Below, piece after piece: positions 1 to 8,097 of a stretch of 64,000 nucleotides of DNA. The DNA comes from Lutibacter profundi. Its GTDB lineage: Bacteria; Bacteroidota; Bacteroidia; Flavobacteriales; Flavobacteriaceae. The notes beneath the pieces were generated by a model. That model worked only from the letters and a program-made list of their open reading frames with translations. It had not been told where the DNA came from and searched no databases. The DNA lies in assembly GCF_001543325.1 (NCBI RefSeq), contig NZ_CP013355.1, forward strand, positions 2,572,001-2,636,000, given 5' to 3'. The position numbers were made by a program, and so were the translations under genes. Every line of letters begins with the position of its first letter. The first letter of the stretch is position 1.

Positions 1-1064
1 TTTATGTTCTTCTTCAGTTTCGCCACAAAACCCAGTCATTAAGTCTTGAGATAAAGCACATTCTGGAATTATTTTTCTAATGTTATCTATTAATTCTATA
101 TATTCTTCACGGGAGTGTTGACGATTCATTCTATTCAATACTGTTGTACTTCCTGATTGTACAGGTAAGTGAATATATTTACATATATTTTTGTGTTTTG
201 CCATGGTATGAATTACATTTAATTTCATATCCTGTGGATTTGAAGTTGAAAAACGAATACGCATCTTTGGAAACGAAGTAGCAACCATGTTTAATAATTG
301 GGCAAAATCTACAGCGGTAGTTTGTGCAATTTCAGAGGCTTTTTTAAAATCTTTTTTTAAACCTCCTCCATACCAAAGGTAGCTATCTACATTCTGACCT
401 AAAAGAGTTATTTCTCTATAATTTTTACTATAAAGTTCTTTAATTTCTTCTAAAATGCTTTTAGGGTTTCGGCTTCGTTCACGTCCACGAGTAAAAGGAA
501 CAACACAAAATGTGCACATATTGTCACAACCTCTAGTGATTGAAACAAAAGCAGAAACACCATTACTATTTAATCGAACTGGAGAAATATCAGCATAGGT
601 TTCGTCTTTAGATAAGATAACATTTACAGCATCTCTTCCTTCACTTATTTCTTTTAATAAATTAGGTAAATCTCTATATGCATCAGGACCTACAACTAAA
701 TCAACTATTTTTTCTTCTTCTAAAAATTTCTCTTTTAATCGTTCGGCCATACAGCCTAAAACACCTACTTTCATAGTAGGGTTTATTTTTTAATGGCATT
801 GTATTTTTCTAAGCGCTTGCGAACGGTTTGTTCTGCTTTTTCTCTAATGGAGCAAGTGTTTACTAAAACTAAATCGGCTTCTTCTAATAAATGGGTAGTG
901 TTATACCCTTGTTCTGAAAGAATTGAAGCAACTATTTCACTGTCATTCAAATTCATTTGACAGCCATAACTTTCTATATATAACTTTTTAGAGTTACCTT
1001 CCTTTTGTTGAGTTAAAAGTGCTTGCCCTTGTTTTTTTTCTTCTATTATTTTTTCGCTACTCAT
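1..1064 (-). CDS. miaB: MiaB, tRNA-2-methylthio-N6-dimethylallyladenosine synthase; partial and apparently frameshifted
   Basis: MiaB is a radical SAM methylthiotransferase that modifies i6A37 of tRNAs reading UNN codons. The N-terminal piece (start codon at 1064) has the UPF0004 cysteines in YGCQMN and NTCS, then hits TAA at 785-783. The reading continues in another frame from just before an ATG at 774 with GCMAE (third cluster cysteine) and the radical SAM motif GCDNMCTFC near 515-540, and runs off the left edge still in MiaB sequence. One extra A in the A6 run at 786-791 (minus strand) would join the frames into [10 protein letters not shown]. Either this is a true -1 event or mutation, or it is a homopolymer sequencing error. 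The identity is secure; whether the gene is functional is not known. Confidence 0.85.
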
Positions 1065-1084
1065 ATATCCTTATTATTCGTATG

Positions 1085-1117
1085 CAAATATAAATAGTTT
1101 TTCCGAAAGGATGACAA
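1085..1117 (-). promoter_or_regulatory. miaB promoter
   Basis: On the minus strand there is TTG (1117-1115), a 22-base spacer and TATATTTG (1092-1085), which fits the Bacteroidetes -33/-7 consensus. The expected transcription start lies about 18 bases before the miaB ATG. Confidence 0.55.
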
Positions 1118-1155
1118 ATTGGCAGAATTTTAACAAAGAATTTGTAATTTATTAA

Positions 1156-1764
1156 TTAGGTTAAATTGGAAATAGCCCATTTTAACAAACTGTTGTTTTC
1201 TTTAGGAAGAAGTAGTTTTTTTGAAATATTGTATCTATGATTTCTAACCGTTTTAGATGAAATGTTTAAAGTTTCTCCTATCTCAATACTATTATATCCA
1301 TTTGCTATTTGTTGGGTAATTTTTATTTCGGTAGGGCTAAGTTTGCTGAGTGAAACACTTGTTTTATGAGAATTTAAATTTATTAAATTTAATGCTAAAT
1401 GAACTGCAATTGTTAGTTGTTTTTTGCTAAAGGGTTTTAAAATATAGTTTAATGGAGCAACTTTTTTTATACTAGAAATAGTTTTAAAATCATTAAAAGC
1501 AGTCACAAAAATTACTTCAACAAAAGGATTTGTTTTTTTTAGTTGAGTTACAAAATCATTTCCGTTTTTTGGAGTACACAAATTAATATCACATAAAACC
1601 AATTGGGGATCCCAAGTACTTGTTATTATTTTTGCCTGTTTGTAGGTGTTAGCAATTTTTGTATTTCTAAAACCTTCTTCTTCTAAAATTTCATAAATAT
1701 CTTGAGCAATAACAAATTCATCCTCTAATACAAGTATTTTAAATGTATTTATAGTTGAATTCAT
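1156..1764 (-). CDS. Response regulator, receiver plus LuxR-type HTH
   Basis: A DNA-binding response regulator of 202 residues. Residues 8-125 form a receiver domain with the phosphoacceptor Asp in LVLCDINL, the Thr switch in VTAFND and the Lys in ILKPFS. Residues about 143-200 form a LuxR/GerE helix-turn-helix (LSPTEIKI..IANGYNSIEIGETLNISSKTV). It starts 28 bases after the histidine kinase gene on the same strand, so the two are very probably one operon and a cognate pair. The regulated genes cannot be read from the sequence; the nearby three-gene surface locus transcribed divergently is one candidate. Confidence 0.88.
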   Translation of the reverse strand: MNSTINTFKILVLEDEFVIAQDIYEILEEEGFRNTKIANTYKQAKIITSTWDPQLVLCDINLCTPKNGNDFVTQLKKTNPFVEVIFVTAFNDFKTISSIKKVAPLNYILKPFSKKQLTIAVHLALNLINLNSHKTSVSLSKLSPTEIKITQQIANGYNSIEIGETLNISSKTVRNHRYNISKKLLLPKENNSLLKWAISNLT

Positions 1765-1791
1765 TTTTTTAGTTTGAGGTAAATATATAAT

Positions 1792-3639
1792 TTATTTCAT
1801 AAATGGTAAAACAAATTTATAAGAGGTTCCTTTAGTAGAATTTAAAGTTATTTCACCATTTAATTGTTGTGTCATTCCTTTAATTAGTTGAATGCCTAAT
1901 GAATTTTTTGATTGTTTTGATGAATCAAATCCAATACCATTATCAGTTATTTCTATATAGTAGTAATTGTTTTTGCTATAAAATACAATAGTTATTTTGG
2001 GGTTATAAATTTCTTTTGTAAAAGCATATTTAAATGAGTTTGAAATAACTTCAGTAGTAATAAGTCCAATTGTTACTGCCTGGTCATTAAGAACATTAAG
2101 AGAGTTTATTTTTTTGTCAATTGAAACTTCTTTTTTATAAAGATTATTGAGGTAATTTATAAGGTCAGTCAAATAACTTTTAATATTAATGTCTTTAAAA
2201 GAATCATTTTTGTATAAATGTTCATGAACTAGAGACATAGATTTTACTTTATTCTTTCCTGATTCTAAAATATCTTTAGATTCAGGGTTTTTAATTCTTC
2301 TTTCTTGTAAGTTGAAAAGGCTATAAATTATCTGTAAATTATTTTTCACTCTGTGATGAATTTCAGCAAGTAATTCATTTTTGTGTTTCAGTGCTATTGA
2401 GAGCTCTATTGTTTTTTGTTTAACCTCTATGTTAAGTTTTTTGGTGTATTCTTTTTGTAAAATTTTCTTTTCTTGTTTGATCATTTTATAATGATAACCT
2501 AATGCAATTGAAAATAAAATAATTTCACCGAGATAACTTAAAAAAGTTATTTTAACGGTAAACCAGTTTATGGGAATTAAATCCAATGATCTTAAAAAAT
2601 TAGAAAAAATGCCAAGAAGATATACAATCCATGCAATTGTAAAAATTATGGCTACTTTATTCCCTTTAAACCAATAAATAATCCCTGTTGAAAATAAAGC
2701 AATTGTATAAATTGAAACTAAAATTATTACAATTACTGAAAACACATAAAAGTTAAAAATAAAGATGGTTGGAATTAAAATTAAGCTAAAGTAACTGATG
2801 TATTTGAGTAAATAGTAATTCCAACGACTATCCTTTTTATTTAACCCAAGAATTGAAATACTAAAAAGTGTTATAAAAAAAACACCTAAATAAATTGAAA
2901 TAAAAAACAAGTAAAAAGACATGTCTGGGTTATTTGGAAAAAGATAAAAAGATGCATGTCCATTTAAAAAACCCTGTACAAGTAAGGTAGCAAAAGTACT
3001 TAATGAAAAATATAAGTAACTTAAATTTTTTAGAATAAAATATAAAAAGAAGTTATAAAGAATAAAGGTTAATAAAACACCATATAAAATACCCATTGAT
3101 AATAAATCAATATTATTTTCAGAGTAAAAGTTTCTTTCAGGTTTTAATTCAACGGGTATATCTGTTGCAATTCTACTTTGAATCTTTAAATAATAAGTGT
3201 GTTTCAAAGTGTCTTTAAGAGAAATAGGAATTACTATATTTACAAATTGTTCAGAAGCCTTATTTTTTGGAATTTTAAATCCGTAAATTTTTGAATACCA
3301 TTGTTTATTTTGATAACTATTGAAAATAATTGAATCGGTTAAAGGTCCTTTTAAAATTAATTTCCATTTGTTTTGTGTTGTTGCTTCTTTTTTTTGTACT
3401 GTAATTTTTACCCATAAAGTTGAAGAAATTAAATTAAAATTAATAGTGTTCTTGGTTGTTTTTATGAAATTTACATCCAAAATTTGCTCTAAAGATTTGG
3501 AACCTGATAAATCTTTAAATTCGGCAATACTTAAGTTAACATTATCTGCTATTTTATTTTGTGAATATGATGAATAAAAAATTAGTACCGATAAATAAAA
3601 TAAAAATTTTGATGTATTTTTAAAAAAAAACAAATTCAT
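1792..3639 (-). CDS. 7TMR-DISM sensor histidine kinase (HisKA_2 type)
   Basis: A membrane sensor kinase of 615 residues. It has a signal peptide, a periplasmic 7TMR-DISM extracellular 2 domain (about 35-170), seven transmembrane helices (about 175-385), a short coiled linker, a HisKA_2 dimerisation domain with the phosphoacceptor His in EIHHRVKNNLQ (about residue 429), and a HATPase_c domain with N box EVISNSFKYAF and G box DNGIGF near the C-terminus. DISM2 domains are thought to bind carbohydrate or other small ligands, but the ligand here is unknown. It is the first gene of a two-gene operon with the LuxR-type regulator. A GC-rich 22-bp perfect palindrome sits about 50 bases upstream. Confidence 0.88.
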   Translation of the reverse strand: MNLFFFKNTSKFLFYLSVLIFYSSYSQNKIADNVNLSIAEFKDLSGSKSLEQILDVNFIKTTKNTINFNLISSTLWVKITVQKKEATTQNKWKLILKGPLTDSIIFNSYQNKQWYSKIYGFKIPKNKASEQFVNIVIPISLKDTLKHTYYLKIQSRIATDIPVELKPERNFYSENNIDLLSMGILYGVLLTFILYNFFLYFILKNLSYLYFSLSTFATLLVQGFLNGHASFYLFPNNPDMSFYLFFISIYLGVFFITLFSISILGLNKKDSRWNYYLLKYISYFSLILIPTIFIFNFYVFSVIVIILVSIYTIALFSTGIIYWFKGNKVAIIFTIAWIVYLLGIFSNFLRSLDLIPINWFTVKITFLSYLGEIILFSIALGYHYKMIKQEKKILQKEYTKKLNIEVKQKTIELSIALKHKNELLAEIHHRVKNNLQIIYSLFNLQERRIKNPESKDILESGKNKVKSMSLVHEHLYKNDSFKDINIKSYLTDLINYLNNLYKKEVSIDKKINSLNVLNDQAVTIGLITTEVISNSFKYAFTKEIYNPKITIVFYSKNNYYYIEITDNGIGFDSSKQSKNSLGIQLIKGMTQQLNGEITLNSTKGTSYKFVLPFMK

Positions 3640-3690
3640 TAAATAACTTTAGGATAAGTTTATAACTGTCAGGTAAATATACAATTTTTT

Positions 3691-3712
3691 AAATGAGGCG
3701 TACGCCTCATTT
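3691..3712. repeat. 22-bp perfect palindrome between divergent genes
   Basis: The half-site AAATGAGGCGT is followed by its exact complement. The sequence is GC-rich in an AT-rich gap. It can form a 9-bp stem with a GTAC loop, and is flanked by T-runs. It lies upstream of the histidine kinase and of the 3836 gene, so it could be a regulator site or an attenuator/terminator hairpin. Confidence 0.5.
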
Positions 3713-3824
3713 TATTATTGAAATTGACATTATATATTTGGAGTTGTACATTTTATTAAACCTAACATTAAAAACCCTATGGTTCCTTTTTCTTTTTAGA
3801 GATAGTATTGTTGGTAGATAATTA

Positions 3825-3832
3825 TAATTTTG
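3825..3832 (+). promoter_or_regulatory. -7 element directly before the start codon
   Basis: TAATTTTG lies three bases before the ATG at 3836. With the element centred at -7, transcription would start at or within a base or two of the start codon. No well-spaced -33 TTG is present (the nearest has a 14-base spacer). Confidence 0.4.
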
Positions 3833-3835
3833 TAA

Positions 3836-4333
3836 ATGCTTATGAAACACCTTTACTTTTTGTTAATATTTTTAATAAATATTACAATTCATGCTCAAAA
3901 AATACAGCGATCAACTTTTTCAAGTAGTGGAAATTCAATACAAGTTACAGTACTAAATAAGGAATATTATGTTAGTCAAAGTATTGGACAAAAAAGTATA
4001 ATTGGCTCACTTAAAAATAGCAACTATACTATTAGACAAGGGTTTCAGCAGTATCTTCTAATTGCTGGTAAACCAAATCAAACAGTTTTAAAATTTAGTG
4101 CTTCGGTTTATCCAAATCCAGTAGATAAAAGTATCAAAATTGTTCTCAATGAAGAATTAACAACAAATTTAGTCATTACAATTTATGATATTTTAGGAAG
4201 ACTTCAATATCAAAACGCTAAAAAACACCCCTCAAAATTTGATTTAGATTTGTCTTTTTTGTCTACAGGAACTTATTTTATGACTTTAATTGCAAATGGT
4301 AAAAACCAACAATATAAATTAATTAAAAACTAA
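3836..4333 (+). CDS. Small secreted protein with type IX sorting domain
   Basis: A 165-residue exported protein. It has a signal peptide ending near ITIHAQ (residue 21), a short region of about 60 residues, and a C-terminal type A type IX secretion sorting domain starting at SVYPNPV (about 90), with the usual TIYDILGRL and LSFLSTGTYFM strands and a basic end (YKLIKN). The cargo part is hardly larger than the tag, so it may be a scaffold or anchor rather than an enzyme. The stop is six bases before the next gene, and the gene heads a three-gene unit. A TAATTTTG element (3825-3832) ends three bases before the ATG, so the mRNA may be leaderless; an alternative start is ATG at 3842. Confidence 0.8.
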   Translation: MLMKHLYFLLIFLINITIHAQKIQRSTFSSSGNSIQVTVLNKEYYVSQSIGQKSIIGSLKNSNYTIRQGFQQYLLIAGKPNQTVLKFSASVYPNPVDKSIKIVLNEELTTNLVITIYDILGRLQYQNAKKHPSKFDLDLSFLSTGTYFMTLIANGKNQQYKLIKN

Positions 4334-4338
4334 CTTAA

Positions 4339-4977
4339 ATGAAACCAAAAATTATTATATTTTCTATTTTCTTAACCGTGTGCTTTCAAGCTTTTTCACA
4401 ACAATTAGTTATAGAAATTGGAAAATCAATTACTAACTTTGACTATAAAAATTCTCAAGGAAATGAATTAGATAATTTGCAGTCAACCAATCAAAGTTAC
4501 ATGTATGTTGGTTATAGAACAAACATATTTAAAGATTTTATTTTTGCATCTTTAGGTACTAATTATAGTACTTATGGGTCAATAGGTAGTGACAATGTTT
4601 TAAATAATTATTTTGAATGGGAAACATCTTATTTAGGTCTTAATGTAGGTTTAGATTTTAGGGTTTTTAAAATTAAAAAAGTTAATTTTTATGTAAAAAG
4701 CACGTTTTCTTCAGAGTTTATTATTCAGGGAACTCAACAACTTAATAATACGGTATATGATTTGGTTGGAGCAGATGATTTTGACCAAACGAATTACTTT
4801 TTTAGAGTAGGAACTTTTGTAGATTATTCAATATCTAAACAGATGACGTTATTTTTTCAATATATGGGAGGAAAAAGTAAGCAACTACGCAGTTCAGTTT
4901 CAAATATAGATCAAGAAAAATTAAGATTAGTCTCTCACAACTTTGGTTTTGGGTTATTCATCAATTTAAAATCATAA
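4339..4977 (+). CDS. Predicted small outer-membrane beta-barrel protein
   Basis: I do not recognise a named family. The 212-residue protein has a signal peptide ending in FSQQ (about residue 21), then alternating hydrophobic/polar strands with aromatic belts (MYVGYRTNIF, YLGLNVGLDFRVF, FFRVGTFVDYSI, HNFGFGLFINL), and it ends in a hydrophobic strand. This is typical of small Bacteroidetes outer-membrane barrels of the OmpA-barrel or porin-like type. It lies between a type IX substrate and a long fibre protein with gaps of 5 and 18 bases, so co-transcription is likely. I infer that it anchors or displays one of its neighbours. Confidence 0.65.
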   Translation: MKPKIIIFSIFLTVCFQAFSQQLVIEIGKSITNFDYKNSQGNELDNLQSTNQSYMYVGYRTNIFKDFIFASLGTNYSTYGSIGSDNVLNNYFEWETSYLGLNVGLDFRVFKIKKVNFYVKSTFSSEFIIQGTQQLNNTVYDLVGADDFDQTNYFFRVGTFVDYSISKQMTLFFQYMGGKSKQLRSSVSNIDQEKLRLVSHNFGFGLFINLKS

Positions 4978-4995
4978 TTAAAAAAACATATTATC

Positions 4996-7830
4996 ATGAG
5001 GAAATTTTACTTTATAATTATAATATTTTTTATTGGAGTTTCACTGTATGCTCAAACAGATGCGATTAGTTATCAGGCGGTTATATTAAATCCGCAAAAG
5101 CAAGAATTACCAGGGGTAAATGCTGAGGAAAATATATTTCCTAACAAAACTATTAAAATGAGGTTTACAATAATTGATTCTAATGGTTCGGCAACTTATC
5201 AAGAAACACAAACAACAACAACAGATGCTTATGGAATAGTTAACTTGTTTATTGGAGAAGGATCTCAAACTTCAACACAAAGTTTTGATGAAATTAATTG
5301 GGATGGTACTTCTAAAAAATTAAAAGTTGAAATAGATTTTAATGGAGGAAATAGTTTTGTGAATTTGGGGACTCAAAATCTTACATTTACACCTTATGCA
5401 TATCACAGAGATATTATAGCGTCAGGTAATTTAACCATTGATGGCAAAACAATCTTAAAAGATGATTTAAGTATTGAAGGAGCAACTGTTTTAAATGATA
5501 ATTTAACAGTAAAAGGAGAAACCACATTAGATGATAAAGTATCTGTTAATGGCGTTACAAATTTGAATGATGATGTGACAATAGATGGAATCACAAATTT
5601 AAGTAAAGACTTAAACGTAAACAATGGAAGTACTACGAATCTTTCAGGTGATTTGGCTGTAGATGGGGAAACAACTTTTAAAAACGGACTAAATATAAAT
5701 GGAACAACTGTGTTAAATGATAATTTGACCGTAAAAGGTGAAACTAATTTAGAATATAATATGTCAGTTACCGGAGAATCAACATTTGATGGAAAAGTAG
5801 CTTTAAAAGGAGCTATGGATGTAGACGGACAAACGAATCTTCGCAATAATTTAACCGTTGATGGAGATGCATTTTTAAATCAAAATATGTCAGTTGTAGG
5901 TATTTCAACATTTGATGGAAAAGTAGCTTTAAAAGGAGCTATGGATGTAGACGGGCAAACAAGTCTTCGTAACAATTTAACCGTTGATGGTGATGTGCTT
6001 TTAAATCAAAATATGTCAGTTGTAGGTATTTCAATATTTGATGGAAAAGTTGCTTTAAAAGGAGCTATGGATGTAGACGGGCAAACAAATCTTCGCAATA
6101 ATTTAACCGTTGATGGTGATGCAATTTTAAATCAAAATATATCAGTTGTAGGCACTTCAACATTAGAGGGGAAAGTTGCTTTAAAAGGAGCTATGGATGT
6201 AGATGGGCAAACAAACCTTCGCAATAATTTAACCGTTGATGGAGATGCATTTTTAAATCAAAGTATGACAGTTGTAGGTACTTCAACATTAGAGGGGAAA
6301 GTTGCTTTAAAAGGAGATGTGGATGTAGATGGACAAATGAATCTTCATAATAATTTAATAGTAGAAGGAGTTACCAACCTAAAGGGAACATTTAGTGTTG
6401 TTGATGGGAAAGTAACAAGTCTATCAGGGTATCTGTTCGTAGATGGTGTAACAAATTTAAAAAGTGATTTAAATGTTATTAATGGAAGTCAAACAAACCT
6501 TACAGGAAATTTAAATGTGGGAGGAAATATCTTGTTGGAAAAGGATCTGACAGTTAAGGGAGCTGCAACTTTCGAATCTGATTTAACTATGAAAAAATTG
6601 GTAGTTAGTGGAGAAGGAGGAGCTTATGGTGATCATGTTGCATTATTTGAAAATACAAGTACTTCTAATACAGCCGATGGAATTGCTATAAGAATCCATG
6701 GGAATGCAAGTGGTAAATTAGGCTTTAGAAATCGTTTTATAACCTTTTACGGAAGTGCAAATGGAGGGAGTTATATGGCGGGTCGTATAGAAAGTTATGA
6801 TTTGTTAGCAGGGGATTTATGGGAGTCTTTTCCTATACCAGATTTTGCTAATTTGATTGATGTTTTTGACTTTACGCAAGTATTAGAGTGGACTCCGCCA
6901 TCTTTAACTTTTAATCCAGGCTCTTTACCTTCATTAAATGGTGGACAATTGCCTTGGGTTAATTGGAATAATGGATCATCACCAAGTCTCTCAGTTAATT
7001 GGGAGGAATTGAGCTATTCTTGGAATAACGGAGACTTACCAAGTCTCACTTTTAATCCGGGTTCTTTTCCTACCCTAAATTCAGGAGCTTTACCATCAGG
7101 TTCATTAGATATAGGATCTTTAAATCTTAACTTTGATAACTTTTTTAATCCAACAGCAGGTACTAATGCTTTAGATGATATTAGTGCAATGGTAGCTTGG
7201 GGGGTTCGAAACGGAGATCCTGGGTTTATGCCAACGGGTCCTTGGGGAATTGCGTTAGTTCCATTAGTGTTAGCGGCAAAACAAGCAGCACGAGATCAAG
7301 GGGTAATTTATGGGTCTAAAGGAGCAGATTATGCAGAGTGGTTAGAAAAAGAAAACCCAAAAGAAAAATATATGTTTGGAGAAGTAGTGGGTGTAAAAGG
7401 TGGTAAAATATCTAGAAATACTACTAATGCAGACCAAGTTATGTCAATTTCATTAGCACCAATTGTTCTGGGAAATATGCCTGATGAAGATAGAAAAGAT
7501 GCTTTTGAAAAAGTAGGCTTTATGGGGCAAGTACCTGTACTAACTTTAGGTGATGTTAAGATAGGTGATTATATTGTAGCTTCAGGGTATAATGATGGGT
7601 ACGCTAAAGCAATTTCTGAAAAAGATATTACGTTAAAAGATTTCAAAAATATTATTGGAAGAGCTTGGACAGGTTCAGAAGGGAAAAAAGCAAGTTTAAT
7701 TAATGTTTCAGTTGGGTTAAAAACAAATGAATGGGTTGAAATAATGAAACAACAAGAAAATAGATTAGATAAACTTGAGTTAAAAATTAAAAAGTTAGAA
7801 AACCTTATAAATAATATGAATACGCTATAG
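4996..7830 (+). CDS. Large repetitive surface fibre with tail-fibre-like C-terminal domain
   Basis: A 944-residue exported protein with a signal peptide (cut after LYAQ) and an N-terminal domain common in Bacteroidetes surface proteins (ISYQAVI ... TPYAYH, about 20-135). It continues as a long 12-residue beta-solenoid (pattern TxLxxxLxVxGx, about 140-540), including 42-residue super-repeats; a Ser/Pro/Asn-rich segment with PSLTFNPGS-type units (about 630-710); and a C-terminal domain starting GADYAEWLE (about 772) that resembles the Peptidase_G2/intramolecular-chaperone domains of phage tail fibres. A short coiled coil closes the protein (915-944). Such architectures usually trimerise. It has no type IX sorting domain. 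The domain assignment is by eye. It is the last gene of the three-gene unit and is followed by a terminator. Confidence 0.72.
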   Translation: MRKFYFIIIIFFIGVSLYAQTDAISYQAVILNPQKQELPGVNAEENIFPNKTIKMRFTIIDSNGSATYQETQTTTTDAYGIVNLFIGEGSQTSTQSFDEINWDGTSKKLKVEIDFNGGNSFVNLGTQNLTFTPYAYHRDIIASGNLTIDGKTILKDDLSIEGATVLNDNLTVKGETTLDDKVSVNGVTNLNDDVTIDGITNLSKDLNVNNGSTTNLSGDLAVDGETTFKNGLNINGTTVLNDNLTVKGETNLEYNMSVTGESTFDGKVALKGAMDVDGQTNLRNNLTVDGDAFLNQNMSVVGISTFDGKVALKGAMDVDGQTSLRNNLTVDGDVLLNQNMSVVGISIFDGKVALKGAMDVDGQTNLRNNLTVDGDAILNQNISVVGTSTLEGKVALKGAMDVDGQTNLRNNLTVDGDAFLNQSMTVVGTSTLEGKVALKGDVDVDGQMNLHNNLIVEGVTNLKGTFSVVDGKVTSLSGYLFVDGVTNLKSDLNVINGSQTNLTGNLNVGGNILLEKDLTVKGAATFESDLTMKKLVVSGEGGAYGDHVALFENTSTSNTADGIAIRIHGNASGKLGFRNRFITFYGSANGGSYMAGRIESYDLLAGDLWESFPIPDFANLIDVFDFTQVLEWTPPSLTFNPGSLPSLNGGQLPWVNWNNGSSPSLSVNWEELSYSWNNGDLPSLTFNPGSFPTLNSGALPSGSLDIGSLNLNFDNFFNPTAGTNALDDISAMVAWGVRNGDPGFMPTGPWGIALVPLVLAAKQAARDQGVIYGSKGADYAEWLEKENPKEKYMFGEVVGVKGGKISRNTTNADQVMSISLAPIVLGNMPDEDRKDAFEKVGFMGQVPVLTLGDVKIGDYIVASGYNDGYAKAISEKDITLKDFKNIIGRAWTGSEGKKASLINVSVGLKTNEWVEIMKQQENRLDKLELKIKKLENLINNMNTL
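5758..6387 (+). repeat. Five tandem 126-bp repeats inside the fibre gene
   Basis: Units start at 5758, 5884, 6010, 6136 and 6262, each 126 bp (42 codons). Units 1-4 are nearly identical at the DNA level, and unit 5 has diverged in its second half. Each codes for three 12-residue solenoid turns plus a six-residue insert (MDVDGQ). DNA identity this high implies recent duplication or gene conversion and scope for length variation. Confidence 0.85.
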
Positions 7831-7885
7831 TTAAGAAAATAATAGCAAAGAGAATTTATTTAATTTTTGTTAATTAAGTTTAAGG

Positions 7886-7916
7886 CCGTTTAAATGTGAT
7901 GTTTAAGCGGTTTTTT
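7886..7916 (+). terminator. Terminator after the fibre gene
   Basis: CCGTTTAAA pairs with TTTAAGCGG (one G-T pair) around a seven-base loop, and six Ts follow. It lies 56 bases after the stop codon. Confidence 0.7.
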
Positions 7917-8005
7917 CTACGAATAAAGCATTTTTAAATGGATAGAAAATAAACTTTAGAAATACTTATTTTTAAAAGTTAAATCCATATTAAATAAATT
8001 CTATA

Positions 8006-8013
8006 TACTTTTG
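8006..8013 (+). promoter_or_regulatory. topA -7 element
   Basis: TACTTTTG matches TAnnTTTG, about 85 bases before the topA ATG. No good -33 TTG was seen. Confidence 0.4.
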
Positions 8014-8097
8014 CAATCCTAAAAACACTATTTAAAATATATTCATTTATTAAAATGGACGATAAATTATAGCGTTTTAATAATTATATAAAAAAAT

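Noticed and set aside
5403-5846. 147-codon antisense frame inside the fibre gene
   Set aside because: It arises from the repeated codons of the sense gene, has no signal or family pattern, and lies opposite a convincing protein.
5758-6387. Regular repeats as a possible CRISPR array
   Set aside because: Units are 126 bp, contiguous, coding and in frame, with no spacers.
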